Numbered from the stretch's first letter, positions 40,001-55,499 are shown. The stretch: 64,000 nucleotides of DNA from Cryptomeria japonica (GCF_030272615.1 NW_026728906.1:248001-312000), one strand, 5' to 3'. Numbers and translations: made by a program. The notes: generated from the letters alone by a model not told the origin.

Positions 40001-42587
40001 ATTTGATTATTCAATCATTGAAATATATGCTATAGCAATTATGATCAAGTGTATTATGTAATTCGTACCTAAGATAAGGTGTCATCATTTCACCATTTAT
40101 CATTTGCTTAGCCTCTTTTCTTGTGGGGGCATGCATCCTATCTCATCATTATCATTGTTGAAGAGAGAACACTAATACGCGGTTTGGATAAGGTAATCCC
40201 TTATATGAAATAACCATTTCTCCCAATTTTCTCTATCTACAGGTCCAAATCCGATAACAAGAAAGTTAAAGAAAAGTAGACCAGACATTAGCAGGCATCA
40301 CAAAACATTGATTGAACGAAAACCCTAAGAACAGGGCACCCAGCAGTCATTGACCCATATTTTTAAGAGGCAAGTGATCAAATATTGTCGATTTCATTTT
40401 CGATCATCTCTCAATTTTCCCTCAACTTTAGACACGGATCTCCAACGTTTCTCTCTAGTACAATTAGCTTCATATTACAGTCCCAATTTCCTCTCTATGT
40501 CTCCATCTCAGATATGTCTTACTCTTTCTATATTTCATCTTGTATCTACTACATTCTATAAAACTTAGTCATTTTACCATTGTTAGACTAGTTCATCTAT
40601 AGACACTTCACTGTCTCCATCTCATGCAACAAAAGGAACAGGAACCTAATTTCGTATCCCTTCCTTAAAGACAACAACTAGTCCTATTCTTATTACTAAT
40701 TATGTTGTGTCAACTAAGATCTTCTAGCTTACATTGGTCAATCGTAGGATCTTGTTTCCTCCATTTCAAGGTTTACATTGATTTATGAGATGGTATGATT
40801 ATATATGCTACATAAACCAACATTTTTTAAGGTATGATCCCATATTGTATTGGTATAAAATTGGTGGTACTGAAACCAACATTGATATAGAAAAAAATAG
40901 ACATTTTTATTTCTAACGTGTTTCCATCTACATCTTTCACTTGTCTTGCAATTGTGTACATTCTCATGTAAATACCAACGATGTTATACTCGCGCCCTTT
41001 TATGCTTCATACCATAATGTGACTCCTCTAATTCCATAAGACCAGGAGTGCGCAAGGAGTGTAATGCTTCGTGTGGTTCATGTAACTAAACTCGGCTTCT
41101 ATTTGTAGATATGAGCAAAGGTTGTGTTTTTATCACTTAAAATGTGCTTTATATGTTTTCTTAAATGCTCACATATACATACTGGTGGCATAAAATGAAA
41201 GTAAGCGTGTAGGACTCAATAGAATATAAAATAGTGACTAGTGATTTAGAACTTTCCTTGGTGTAACCCAATAAAAAATATTGAAAAGAATGGAGTTGTA
41301 CCCTCATCTCTAGTATCAATTAAATGCAAGATTCACAAGCCAACTTCTCAATTTGAGTCTTAAATACAAAGTGGACATTACCTAGCACTTATGTAATTTC
41401 GTACAATATTGTATTCTTGTGGAAAGAGCTTGCTTAACAATATGCTCGAGTTCTACGCTCATTGACTAATTCTCTCCAATGACAAAACTTATGTTTCCAT
41501 GAGTTGAAATCTAGAATCTCCATTTCCAAGTGTTGCACCATCTTATTACTCGACGTTTTTCTTCATCCAAATCTATTGATTGATATCTTCATTATTTTAT
41601 AGTCTCTCTTTTCAATGTCTTCCCCCAAGCTAAACTATGCAACCAAATAGCGTTCACTTCCTTGTCAACCTCAATCAAAACCTAGAATAAAAAACATGCA
41701 CCTAGCTATCAAATATGGAATAAAATACATGCACTTGTCTAAAACAAATTAGCACTTCCCTAAATAAATCATGTAGAAAACTTTCTCCAATACCAACCGA
41801 TCGATAATCAAATCGAATATTCCATTCTAATCTCACCATCGCTGATTTTTGTTCTCTTCACTTATGTGCCGATCCAATGCACTATGCTACTGATGTGAAC
41901 ATTCAGAAAGCCAAAATTGGTATCTTCTACATCTACACCTTCCACTTGTCTTGAAATTTTGTATGTGGTCAAATTTTGTGCCTACAATGTTATACATAAT
42001 ATTTCGCACCCCTTTGTGATTTATAACAATATGTCACCCCTGTAATACCACAAGACTATTTAATAAAGAGTATGTTGATTGAATAAGATTTATGTATTTG
42101 AAATATGCTTCTTTTTTGTTGTGAGCATGTACTATGTTTTTCATCAACTCAAGACATTATTGTTGCAGTTTCTTAAGAATTTGAGTATCTGCAGTAGTTG
42201 CATAGAATGAAAATGAGCAAGCTTCAAAGACATAGGTTATATAGACATCGAAGGCATGAAAGAAGAGGTCGTGAAGCTTTAGAATGAACTGATGTATGAA
42301 GCTCTATTTTATTAGATCATTTATAAATGCATGGGAAAAGTAGAAGATTATGATATTTGCAGATCTCACTGATAATGTATGAGTTATATCTATTATCTTA
42401 TTCTTGATGGAAATGCGATTGCCAATTTCTCAATATGACGACACTTTTATCTTCTTCGTATCAATCAACAAATACCTTGAGATATTGGAAATTATATTCA
42501 AAATGCGCTTACAACTTACCTTAAAATGTGTTACAGCAAAGTGAAATTTTAATGTTGTCATCAAAGGGACAAAACGACATCAATATT
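31096..42587. other. Spacer between GLP copies 3 and 4
   Basis: Same contents. The 19-bp repeats are at 32217-32251 (followed by the private C at 32252), the GA block at 33665-34455 and the AT-rich block at about 35005-35205. The 1,005-bp-spaced duplication is at about 40920-42237. G at 40106 is the first of the variants shared with unit 5. Confidence 0.7.
33665..34455. repeat. GA-rich block, unit 3
   Basis: Same purine block. The GA run lengths match unit 1 by eye, which is notable for a microsatellite-like tract. Confidence 0.85.
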
Positions 42588-42807
42588 TAATTTTCAATCT
42601 TTGGAATATGATGAGGACATACTGATGTCCAAAACAGATGCTATGAATGGCACAAGAGGACGCCAATAACCCTAAAATGATAGTTTTATTCAACGGTTAA
42701 TTTTCAATCTTTGGAATATGATGAGGACATGCTGATGTCCAAAACAGATGCTATGAATGGCACAAGAGGACGCCAATAACCCTAAAATGATAGTTTTATT
42801 CAACGGT
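42588..42807. repeat. 110-bp tandem duplication, unit 4
   Basis: Copies at 42588-42697 and 42698-42807, differing only at the A/G site. Confidence 0.96.
42795..42800 (-). terminator. GLP copy 4 poly(A) signal
   Basis: AATAAA 64 bases past the stop, with the duplicate signal at 42685-42690. Confidence 0.6.
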
Positions 42808-42863
42808 GAGAAAAAAGAATTGGGAAAGACGGTCTTCATTGGGAGACCTCTTGTTTGTTTTGT

Positions 42864-43624
42864 TTAGTATGCGAATTTCTTTTGAATGTAATTCACCAGT
42901 TCCTGGGTGATGCGGAAGGCCTTGCTCAAAACGGAATCGGGGAGAGGGGGATTCGCCGCAAACAGAGAATTGGCGATTGTCTGAACTCCGGGAAACTGGC
43001 TGCTCAATCCAGCTATGGCCACTGCATTTTCATGCCCCACATTCTGCTGGAAATGAACAAGTGCCTTTGGAAACACAAACACATCTCCCTTCTCCAAACT
43101 TTTGCTGAAAAATTTGTTGCTGGTGTCAATGAAACCCACAAGAAGCTGGCCTTCCAGTAAAACAAGAACTTCGGTGGCTCTTGGGTGTGTGTGAGGAGGA
43201 TTTATTCCACCCACTGCGTAGTCGATGCGGACCAACGATATTCCAAACGTATTGAGGCCTGGTATCTGTTTAACGTTCGCCATCGTTACGTTGGAGCCCA
43301 CATCATTGTCGGTGTTCCCTGCCTGCCCAAGTCCCCGGAAGAAGAAATCGTTTGCTGAAACTTGCATTGGGTCTTTGCAAACGAACCCGTTCACCAAAAC
43401 TGTTTAAAACAAGATCAAATCAATCTGTCTGTTAGTAACTCGACTCGTCTAATAAGCAAATCATTATCATTGTTTATGTATAAATATTCTCACTCACCGT
43501 TGCTTTCCTCATCTGCAACGCAGAAATCTTGCAAGGGATCCGGATCCCCTGCCATGACCCTGTCGCTGTAACAGCATATCAACAGAAAAAGTCCCAACGT
43601 GAAGTAAATCATGCGGTTAGCCAT
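42864..43624 (-). CDS. Germin-like protein, copy 4 (Thr143Ser)
   Basis: Exon 1 is 43498-43624 and exon 2 is 42864-43399, with the intron at 43400-43497. This is the only copy with an amino-acid difference. C at 43099 on the + strand changes ACT to AGT on the coding strand, turning Thr143 into Ser. The residue lies between the two germin boxes, four residues before the GDVFVFP motif at 147-153, and is not a metal ligand. The change is conservative and probably neutral. It gives a useful marker for telling transcripts of this copy from the others. Confidence 0.96.
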
Positions 43625-43787
43625 TGTAATAGAAACGCAGACACAAGAGATCAGGATATGAATGTCTATTACAAACCCATTACACGCTTTATATAGCCCA
43701 AACCATAACTCTCCGCAAAGACTAATTCATCTTGACTCCGTATATTTCACGGATCCTTCCAGAGTTGTTGCTCTTTTCCTTACGTCA
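43625..43787 (-). promoter_or_regulatory. GLP copy 4 promoter
   Basis: TATA box at 43688-43695, W-box core at 43732-43737 and TGACGTAA at 43780-43787. The promoter is unchanged even though this copy has the one coding substitution. Confidence 0.74.
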
Positions 43788-46700
43788 CACTAAGTCTTAC
43801 TGCATGTGGTTGTCTCGCCTGCTACCGCAGATGTATTCTCACCATCCTTTCATTAACGTTGAAATTTTCTATCTTCTCCCTGCCCTGCTGCGTATGCCTA
43901 TCTCAAGATCAACTTACCTCCTGCCTTACACGTATTCTCGCCATCGCCATCATTTTAGTAATGTGGAATTGTTTAGACTTAATTGGAACGGTGGGCTTCT
44001 TCAAAGGAAACAATATATAAATCTTTCTCCACCGTGGGAGAATCGGTATGAGAGGAAAGTTTCTTTCTTGGAGTTGGATATTGGCCTAAAGACTGTCCAT
44101 GCTTTGTACCCTTTTTCAATGAGATTTTTATCTCTCGTCATTTAAATTAATTTATGTTATTCAATGTTTATTTCTCAGATTGTCTATGTTCTAGGACAGA
44201 AAAACATTGCTCAAAATAACTTATGTTCATTTACTTTACATTGAATGCGTTGATTAGAATATCTATTTCACATCCATCTACAATTTTGAAGTCAAGTAGG
44301 TGTATTACTTTTCTTTAGCAGTTTTGGAGACCTAAATTATAGGTTTAAGACAACATATGCAAACATAAGAACCAATTTATGGAGGATAAATGTATAAGAA
44401 GATAGATTTTGGAGAGGTATTCTACAAGAAAAAAAACTTTTTGGTGGTGTTGAGAATCCCATCTTGGAAGAGACCATGTTGTCCAAGGGATCTAGTATTT
44501 AGAATTATTTAAGATCGTTTTATTTTTCCAAACCCTAGAGGGTAGATGGGTAGCGGAAATAGAATCCGGTTTTGACATTACAATTCACTAGAATCCATCA
44601 CCTCTATAAGATATAACCTTATTAAGACGTTGATGTCTGATTTTCAGAATGTCATGGGTGAGTAGTTTGAATGCATCTTGAACTACCTTGGGTCAAGGTA
44701 CAACAGTGACTAAAAATCGTACCGCTTCCAATACTCATAACTATAATGAATGTAAACCGCGATATTTTAGAGAAAAGAGCCTTCATTCTCAAACTGTTGA
44801 TGGGTGCGAAAACATTGCTCACGTTGCGTTGAGTGCGTTGCTTAGATTGTCTCTTTCACATCCATCTACAGTTGAACTCGGCCAAAATTTAATCTTTAGG
44901 TGAGTGTGTTGTTGTAAATGAAGTGCATTGTTGTAAATGAAGTAGGTGTCTTTTCTAGCAGTTTTGGAGATCAAAATTTTACCTTTAGGTGAGTGAATTC
45001 TCTTTAATAAAGTAGGTTTACTACTTTTTCTAATGTTTGAGATCTGTCTATTTCCATTTTTCAACACCAAAACTTTTCGTCCAGTTGACTGCATTGTCCT
45101 CTCGATTCTCCTTTTAACAAAGTACATACAGTTGATTTAGATGATTTATTTTTTATTATTTTTGTGAGATATATGTTTATTTAATATTTTTTTTAACTTA
45201 ATGTTTTGATGAATTAGTTGTTTGGGGTAACTAAATAGGAAAATATAATATTAAAGATTATTTTTTTCCTCTTACTTCAATCAAATATATGAGAAAAGTA
45301 TTTCATATTGATTAGACATTTCATTTTATTTATTTTTATTTATATTGATTGAATTTTCTTTTCTTTTATATCAAATAATATGACAATTATAAATAGTTTA
45401 TAAAAAATATTCAATTTGAGAAGTAAAAAATGCGTTAAAAGTGATATATTGGGATGATTCTTGGTTGGGAAACGTTTAGTTCCATGATCCCTTGTTTACC
45501 TATCAAGAATTATCTTTTTACTCTCTTTGGATAAGGGTGGCTAACTAATGAACTTTTTACAATTAAGAAATCAAAGTGATCAACAATCGAATATAAGGAA
45601 CAAATAGAGTGAGAGGGGGAATAAAATTCTACACCTGATCGATTCATGATTATAATAAGTGGTTCATATTATAGAAGAGCAAGTCAATAAAACAGTTTGG
45701 TCATATTTTACGCTAGTATAATCTCAGTTTTCTTGATAACTACTCGAGTACATTTTTTTTTAATATCTCTCATAGGTTTTACCTTGTCTTTCATACCACA
45801 CTCACAATCTCCAATTCCCCATTGAGTTTCCACAAATGACTAATACGAAAGGTAAATCTACATCCATGTAAGAGCATGGACACCGGGAGTGATCTAATAT
45901 TGGATGCAATTAAGTGAGGAATATTTTTTGAATGAATCCCTATACTTTTGGACCCTTTAATGACATGGTTTGCATAAGTAAGAAAATGTTTATTAATGTA
46001 GAGAGCATGGTTTTAGGTACTTTTCTATGTGGAGGTGATACAAATAGGCATGGGTAGCCTATGCGGTTACAGATGATTGTGGTTCTTCCATCAACGCTAT
46101 TCTCTTTTTTATTGAATGATATGGTGTAATAGAATAGTCAAGAATATACAACTAGCAATTGCACCTTGGTGTGCAATATGTACGCCGAATAGATGTGGAA
46201 TGATTATTAAAAAAAATTGATCTATTTTTTCATATATTTGTGCAACACGTGAGATAAATTAGCAAACCATTTAGTAAATGATATTATTTATTCAACAAAG
46301 GTCTCAACATTTGAAAAAATTATAGATCCAAATCAACTATGCATCTACTTAAACGGACAAATGCAATCAAACAAAACCCTTAAACCGGGAATATAATCGA
46401 GTTCCATTACCAATATTCTTATGTTTTGTTTGAAATAGGGAGAGAAGGAGAGAGGGAGATATAGGGATATAAAGAGAGAGATAGAGGAGGAAGAGTGAGG
46501 GAAAGATAAAGGAGTGAGGAGATAGAGTTAGGCGATAAATATAGAGAGGAAGATAGAGATCGAGATTGATATAGATATGGAGAAGAATAGGGATATGGAT
46601 ATGAGAGGAAGAGATAAAGAGAGAGGAGAGAGAAATAGATAGAGATAGAAGAGATAAATATATAGAGAGGGGGAGAGAGAATGAGCGAGGGATAACTTTG

Positions 46701-49700
46701 AATCAATTGTGCATTCATTAATACAAACCAAACATAAGTGAAAGAAAACCTTTCAATCAAAAGATAATTGAACTCCATTACCAATAGGCTCATGTTATGT
46801 TTGCAATAGTGAGAGGGGAGATATGAATAGATAAAGAGAGCGAGACATGTCTGGAGATAGGGTGACAGAGGAAGAGAGAGCTAGAGATGGGAATGAAGAG
46901 AGGGAGGTGGCAAAGAAATAGATGGTTAAAGAGAGTGAGACGTGCCTAGATAGAGTGAGAGAGGATGAAAAGGACAAATAAAGAGAGATATAGTTGTAGA
47001 GGGATAAGGAGAAATTAAGATAAAGATTAGGAGATAGAAACGGATAGAAAAGAAGAGATACAAAGATACAAAAGGGGAGAGAGAGAGAGAGGGAGGGAGG
47101 GATATTTTTGGGCCAATTTGTAATTCAAACTCGTTAATGAAGATGTTAACATAGGTTGACACCTAGTATGGTGGTTATACCTTTTGTAAATCTTTGAACC
47201 AATAGTAATAGTATTAACATAGTATTGAATTATTTGTAATTGCCATGTATAACCTCATTTTGTGTGTTTTGTCACGTATGCACTATCCTTTAGTGCATTA
47301 TCCACTTATACTTCTCAGTACATAATACATCTGAGGAATTTTGTAGATAGAGTGGCAAGGGAAGAAGTTACATAGAAGTTGTATACTTCAACACTTCTCT
47401 TGTTTGTATTTATTTCTCACATTTGGGAGTCTTAAATTACACACTATAATTATTTTCTCGATATCCATACTTGCCTTGCTTTAGCTTTACAAACAACCTT
47501 ATGACCACACATAATAAGGTCAAGTCATCCTAAAGCCCATACAACCTTGCATCCCTCTAATGACATGTGTGGTTAATAATCACATTCTAAACTGAATTAA
47601 CAATAGCTTCGATTTTATGTCCAACGACCATTAAGTTTAATTTAATCTAAATTGTTCTATTGATCTAGATTCTCCTTTAAATAAGAATAATATTTAAGAA
47701 GTCATAAACATATAATTTAATATTAAATTTTTTAAATACATAATTAATTATTTTAATATTATAAACTTTTAAAAGCAATAAATATTAATAGATAAAAATT
47801 TCAAAATAAATTAAAACAAATTATTTTTAAAATTCAAACTATAATTTAAAAATAATAATATATAGAACTTTTTACATTTTTAAAAATACTAAAAAATCGA
47901 ACTATTTCAACAATGAGGTTTAGACCAACCATGCACTACAATTTGCAATCAACAAATAACAAATGGTATGAGCACTAAGTAATTCATCATATATCTTCGC
48001 ATTTCTCCATCATAATCAGTAAAATTCAATTAACTTTGAGAAGTAACAAGAACCCATGCAAAATGTAGAAAGACAGCACAAACATCCACCATATCTTCAA
48101 CAAAACTTATGTATTAATTTCAACAAGTCTTGGAAACAATCTCTAGCTTCCTCCTCCTACTCTACTTTCTAACAGTTCTGCTCTACTCTATTATCCACCT
48201 ATTAACCTTTAAAAATGAGAAGGCAAACCTTATATAGAAGTCTTGATACAAATGAATGTCCGAGATTGATTTGAATTTAATGGCCGAGATTTAACCATGA
48301 AACCCTAATTAGGGCTAGTTATAACAACAACCACTTTAACCAATGAGAAAACTACAACACTTTGGGCACATGTCCCTCTTTGAATGTGGATCAATGAGAA
48401 ATGAGATTAGGTACATTGAATAATATTTGATGTAATGCCATATGTCACTTGCTCCTCCTTTGATGAGTTAGGTTCAATACACCTACAAGAACTGACTTGG
48501 CATCACTGAATTGGTCTATGATGATCAAGCACCACCTTAGCTTGCATGTCTCCCTAGCAATATGTCGACACTCAACATCATCCAATTGCTTGATGTGATG
48601 GTTCATATTCTCAAATTGCATCCTCTTGAAAATCAAGTTTCTAGCTTTGATTAACTCTTCTAAAACTATTTATAACATGTAATTTTTTTCATATCAGTTA
48701 TCTTTTTCTTGAATAATATTTTAGGAGATTGACAAAATACCTAGGTTTACATTTATTATACTTTTAGTATTGTTATCTATTCTTTCATTGTGGTAGATGT
48801 AAAATGTTTCTATCATAATTTTGTGGGATACATATATGACTAATCCATTACAATACAAGGAACATTTTGGAGCACCAACAACAACTACGTATTTAGACTT
48901 TGTTAGTGTATCTGAATGTTCCTTCTAGATAAATTTTAGAGTTGATATTAGCTTGTTAGGATGTTGGTTTCTTGGGATTCTATGCCTGTGTGTGATGACA
49001 TTTCATTATATTAATTAAAATATTTCTAATTGATAGAGTTTCTATTTTATTTATGATTTTAATATACATATTTATATAATTTATAAAAAACTTTTCAATA
49101 AAATATTTAATATATTTATAAAAATCTTTATCATAATAATGTATATTTAATTCAAATAAAAATTTCTATCTTAATTTGTTTTAAATTTAATGAAAAATAA
49201 ATAAATAAGTATAAATTATTTTGTAATTTATGAAATAGGCTCATGACAATAACTGCATAGTTACTCTCTAGTTGGTATGATGTCAAAAAAATTAGATGCA
49301 CGTAACATCATTTGGCTACCAGTTGGAGGAATTGTTGAAGAGATTGTATGGTTAATTAGTAACTTATATTTCATAAGTTTTATTTTTCAAAAAGCTTTGA
49401 ATGAAACCTACACTAGATGTGTGTGCATGTAACCACCCAGATGATGGAACTTTACTACATTTTGTGTAGTATAATTCACGAAATGATACTTCATCATTAA
49501 AATATGTGAACAATTTTTAAAATAACCAAATTGGAAAGAGCATAAACAATACGGGGGCAAAAAGAACACAAAATATGCACTAGGAACTATTATTGTCTTC
49601 CTCCATAAAAGCCTCCACAAAAAAGTGCTTGTAATAGGAATAAATCTCTGGAAGCAATTATTCTCATCCAAAATTCATGTAACAAAGATTCATAGTTGAC

Positions 49701-52700
49701 AAAGGATCTTTTCATCAGCAATGGAACAAGGGACACTATAGCCTAAAAAGGCAAACGTGACTACCAAAATAAAGTAAAACTAGATGAGGCCATGAGGCAA
49801 AACAAAATCTCCACATGCCCTCTAATGCTAGATAACTGGTCTAAGTGGTGCAAAACATGACCTTGAAGAACTCAAGTAACGGTAAAAAAAGGTTAAAAAT
49901 TAGACCAAGAAGGAGTCTTGCGGCCTTGTAAATAGCCAAAATGACATTCATGCAAGGAAAAATTAATAGAGAAAGACAAAACAGTTTTATTCAAATTGTT
50001 CAAAATTCATGCAAAAATAGATAAGCAACATATGCAACTCTAAGATTGACCAAAAATTGATTTGATTTGACAATATTTATGTTAACAACAGCCAAGAGGG
50101 AAGAATGAGAGGGGTGTGAATCAGTCTTCACCGGAATAACAAACTTTACCGCAAAACACAGATTTGATAAACTGCAGTAATAAGACAGATAAGAAAATTA
50201 ATAGCACAACACACAACACTAAGATTTTGATGCGCAAAACCCAGTTAAGCGAAAAACCATGGTGGGAACCTACCCACAGTAAGATGATACTCTACAATAG
50301 TATGTGAAAATATTACAATGAGGAATGCACATGCATTCAGGCACACTGCCTAGAGCTCACTGCTCAAATAATATTTGCTCGGAAGGCTACAACCCTTAGG
50401 GAAGTCTCACTGACTCGCAATAAGATTTGGACTACAATTCGAAAGAAATGAACGGAAAGAATAGCATCTCCAAATAGAATCTCACCACAAACTCAACATC
50501 GAAGGATACATCACATGTTCGCACACAAACCTCTCTCTGATAATGAAGACACAACATCAAACAACCAAATTACATGACTATATCACCTATATATATAATT
50601 TATCAACCTTGATAACAAGGTCGGCTAAACCCTCGACCCTCAATTAAAAAATTACATCACACGATACAAACACTGACCACCAGACCAATATAGTGGTTTA
50701 CATAGCATAGCATGGTTCTAGGTCAAATTCCCAAACACATAACTCCACCGAAAATCACGCAAAGATCAATCGCAACACGCTACACCACCAGAAATGGTGC
50801 ATAACACACAAATCATCACTGGTTGATAGAAACCACCAAAAACTCACACAACGATAAATACAGATTGCCAAAACAAATAGGACATAATTAAAAAAAATAC
50901 CAGCAAGCACATTAGAATCATCCACAATAGCTGCACCAACACTACTTTTCAAATCTTCATCGGTCAACGTCTGAAAGCTAAAGAACACAACCAATCAACA
51001 ACGGCCAGGAAGAAAGATAACTTGCGGAGAACCAAATCATGATTCAACTGAAATTAAGATACACAAGACCTTCCCAAGAAATATCCCAAAATCTCAGCAC
51101 CAGATCTGATCACACCAAAATATACCAGAGGATATACCGAACTCTGCGAAACAGTGATCAACAAAGCATCGCTACAAACCGGATCAGAAAATCTTCCCAA
51201 TCTGCAATCACCAGAGAAAATAATAGGAATATGTTGACATCAATGACCACAACATATCCTAGCATGACCAACAATATCCAACAATTTATGCCAAAACAAC
51301 CACTTTATATCACTAGTTCAAATCAAATATCTATGCCAAAAGATCAGCCTATGCAAATTTTACCACACCAGAAAGTGCCAAAAAGCCAGCACACAAGGAT
51401 CGGCTTTTTAATAAAATATCCCAAACCTTTACACATGCAGATTGACCATAGTAAAATAATTGATCGTCTTATTAAAATTGAAGACAAATCATCTTTTAGC
51501 TAATTAAGCGCTTCCACTATCCACACAATAATGTGTTCCTAAAAAATCGCCCTACAGTAGAGCTTCAAATTTGTCAACTTGGTCTCCATGATCAACAATT
51601 TAATAAAAAATATATATAATTTAAAATACACTAATCAACCATGAAATAAAATCTCCTATTTTTATTTTATTATTTATACGATGAATTTTATAAACTTCAA
51701 TTCATCGGGATTTTTAAAATCACAGTAGAAACACCTTCGGATTATCATGTCCTCACAAGAACACAAAAATATTATGGCACAAATCCACATTCCTTTCAGA
51801 TGCTCAACCTCAATCAAAACCTCTATAAATCTGCAGTCATAATTAAAATAAATTACAAACATGTGAGTACCAAAAAACTAGTGGAGCTCAAAAAAAGAAA
51901 ATGCACAGATTGAGATGAATGATAAGCTCTTAATATCTTTGATCAACTTAGGGGTGATTAAAAATACATATCTAATACAGTTCCACCTATAATATCAGAT
52001 GCTATCTAGAATCATGTAATGTTTCATGGATAAGATTAACATAACCAGGCATTATTCTAACAACTAACCATCTAGCAAACTTACATAGAAGAATATTCTA
52101 GTTAGAATATCATACACTAACAACACATAGCTTGAAAAATTGGCGTAGGCTATTTTGGGTTCATGGAGGTGCGAGCAAACGTTAATCTATAGTAAGTGAA
52201 ATTGCTCAAACCCACAAAAAGGTCATTTGGAGCTCGTCGATTTTGCACAAGTCACGAGTTTTCTCTTGCACAAGTGTTTATCCTTTTGTAGACTACGGTC
52301 TTCTTCAGCATGGTTTTCTATGTGGTTTTCTTCTATTTTTTTGTGTGTGCCTGGTTTATTCGTGTGTGTACCTAATGTTCAGATTGCTTTGGAAAACCAG
52401 GTTATTTCCCCTGTTGGTGAACTTTTAACTAGCACATTTTTCAAGGACTAGTGCACCCAACACCCCTATTTTGCTAAAATAGGCTCAACTGTTGAGAGAT
52501 GAAAGTGGACCTTGTAATTTGCATGAATCTAATTTGTTTTGTTGTCCCATCACAACAAAATGTTTCGAAAAGGTGTGAACTTCATATAAACACAACTCCC
52601 TTTCCCATTCTAGGAATCAATGTACTCAATATAGAAAACCAAAAAACCTAGTCAATCAAGCATTCAGGGAGCGAAACGATAAAGAAGTCCCAATTTGATT

Positions 52701-55279
52701 ATTCAATCATTGAAATATATGCTATAGCAATTATGATCAAGTGTATTATGTAATTCGTACCTAAGATAAGGTGTCATCATTTCACCATTTATCATTTGCT
52801 TAGCCTCTTTTCTTGTGGGGGCATGCATCCTATCTCATCATTATCATTGTTGAAGAGAGAACACTAATACGCGGTTTGGATAAGGTAATCCCTTATATGA
52901 AATAACCATTTCTCCCAATTTTCTCTATCTACAGGTCCAAATCCGATAACAAGAAAGTTAAAGAAAAGTAGACCAGACATTAGCAGGCATCACAAAACAT
53001 TGATTGAACGAAAACCCTAAGAACAGGGCACCCAGCAGTCATTGACCCATATTTTTAAGAGGCAAGTGATCAAATATTGTCGATTTCATTTTCGATCATC
53101 TCTCAATTTTCCCTCAACTTTAGACACGGATCTCCAACGTTTCTCTCTAGTACAATTAGCTTCATATTACAGTCCCAATTTCCTCTCTATGTCTCCATCT
53201 CAGATATGTCTTACTCTTTCTATATTTCATCTTGTATCTACTACATTCTATAAAACTTAGTCATTTTACCATTGTTAGACTAGTTCATCTATAGACACTT
53301 CACTGTCTCCATCTCATGCAACAAAAGGAACAGGAACCTAATTTCGTATCCCTTCCTTAAAGACAACAACTAGTCCTATTCTTATTACTAATTATGTTGT
53401 GTCAACTAAGATCTTCTAGCTTACATTGGTCAATCGTAGGATCTTGTTTCCTCCATTTCAAGGTTTACATTGATTTATGAGATGGTATGATTATATATGC
53501 TACATAAACCAACATTTTTTAAGGTATGATCCCATATTGTATTGGTATAAAATTGGTGGTACTGAAACCAACATTGATATAGAAAAAAATAGACATTTTT
53601 ATTTCTAACGTGTTTCCATCTACATCTTTCACTTGTCTTGCAATTGTGTACATTCTCATGTAAATACCAACGATGTTATACTCGCGCCCTTTTATGCTTC
53701 ATACCATAATGTGACTCCTCTAATTCCATAAGACCAGGAGTGCGCAAGGAGTGTAATGCTTCGTGTGGTTCATGTAACTAAACTCGGCTTCTATTTGTAG
53801 ATATGAGCAAAGGTTGTGTTTTTATCACTTAAAATGTGCTTTATATGTTTTCTTAAATGCTCACATATACATACTGGTGGCATAAAATGAAAGTAAGCGT
53901 GTAGGACTCAATAGAATATAAAATAGTGACTAGTGATTTAGAACTTTCCTTGGTGTAACCCAATAAAAAATATTGAAAAGAATGGAGTTGTACCCTCATC
54001 TCTAGTATCAATTAAATGCAAGATTCACAAGCCAACTTCTCAATTTGAGTCTTAAATACAAAGTGGACATTACCTAGCACTTATGTAATTTCGTACAATA
54101 TTGTATTCTTGTGGAAAGAGCTTGCTTAACAATATGCTCGAGTTCTACGCTCATTGACTAATTCTCTCCAATGACAAAACTTATGTTTCCATGAGTTGAA
54201 ATCTAGAATCTCCATTTCCAAGTGTTGCACCATCTTATTACTCGACGTTTTTCTTCATCCAAATCTATTGATTGATATCTTCATTATTTTATAGTCTCTC
54301 TTTTCAATGTCTTCCCCCAAGCTAAACTATGCAACCAAATAGCGTTCACTTCCTTGTCAACCTCAATCAAAACCTAGAATAAAAAACATGCACCTAGCTA
54401 TCAAATATGGAATAAAATACATGCACTTGTCTAAAACAAATTAGCACTTCCCTAAATAAATCATGTAGAAAACTTTCTCCAATACCAACCGATCGATAAT
54501 CAAATCGAATATTCCATTCTAATCTCACCATCGCTGATTTTTGTTCTCTTCACTTATGTGCCGATCCAATGCACTATGCTACTGATGTGAACATTCAGAA
54601 AGCCAAAATTGGTATCTTCTACATCTACACCTTCCACTTGTCTTGAAATTTTGTATGTGGTCAAATTTTGTGCCTACAATGTTATACATAATATTTCGCA
54701 CCCCTTTGTGATTTATAACAATATGTCACCCCTGTAATACCACAAGACTATTTAATAAAGAGTATGTTGATTGAATAAGATTTATGTATTTGAAATATGC
54801 TTCTTTTTTGTTGTGAGCATGTACTATGTTTTTCATCAACTCAAGACATTATTGTTGCAGTTTCTTAAGAATTTGAGTATCTGCAGTAGTTGCATAGAAT
54901 GAAAATGAGCAAGCTTCAAAGACATAGGTTATATAGACATCGAAGGCATGAAAGAAGAGGTCGTGAAGCTTTAGAATGAACTGATGTATGAAGCTCTATT
55001 TTATTAGATCATTTATAAATGCATGGGAAAAGTAGAAGATTATGATATTTGCAGATCTCACTGATAATGTATGAGTTATATCTATTATCTTATTCTTGAT
55101 GGAAATGCGATTGCCAATTTCTCAATATGACGACACTTTTATCTTCTTCGTATCAATCAACAAATACCTTGAGATATTGGAAATTATATTCAAAATGCGC
55201 TTACAACTTACCTTAAAATGTGTTACAGCAAAGTGAAATTTTAATGTTGTCATCAAAGGGACAAAACGACATCAATATT
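43788..55279. other. Spacer between GLP copies 4 and 5
   Basis: Same contents. The 19-bp repeats are at 44909-44943, the GA block at 46357-47147 and the AT-rich block at about 47697-47897. The 1,005-bp-spaced duplication is at about 53612-54929. It carries the private bases of unit 4 at 45063, 46135 and 47839, and that of unit 5 at 51222. Confidence 0.7.
46357..47147. repeat. GA-rich block, unit 4
   Basis: Same purine block, with T at 46822 (GAGATATG instead of GAGAGATG), a variant shared with unit 5. Confidence 0.85.
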
Positions 55280-55499
55280 TAATTTTCAATCTTTGGAATA
55301 TGATGAGGACATACTGATGTCCAAAACAGATGCTATGAATGGCACAAGAGGACGCCAATAACCCTAAAATGATAGTTTTATTCAACGGTTAATTTTCAAT
55401 CTTTGGAATATGATGAGGACATGCTGATGTCCAAAACAGATGCTATGAATGGCACAAGAGGACGCCAATAACCCTAAAATGATAGTTTTATTCAACGGT
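55280..55499. repeat. 110-bp tandem duplication, unit 5
   Basis: Copies at 55280-55389 and 55390-55499, differing only at the A/G site. Confidence 0.96.
55487..55492 (-). terminator. GLP copy 5 poly(A) signal
   Basis: AATAAA 64 bases past the stop, with the duplicate signal at 55377-55382. Confidence 0.6.

Larger units (their letters stand above)
38058..50749. repeat. Tandem array unit 4
   Basis: Fourth unit. Private variants are C at 43099 (changes the GLP protein), A at 45063, T at 46135 and C at 47839. Three further variants, G at 40106, T at 46822 and T at 50115, are shared only with unit 5. That pattern suggests units 4 and 5 descend from one more recent duplication or conversion. Confidence 0.97.
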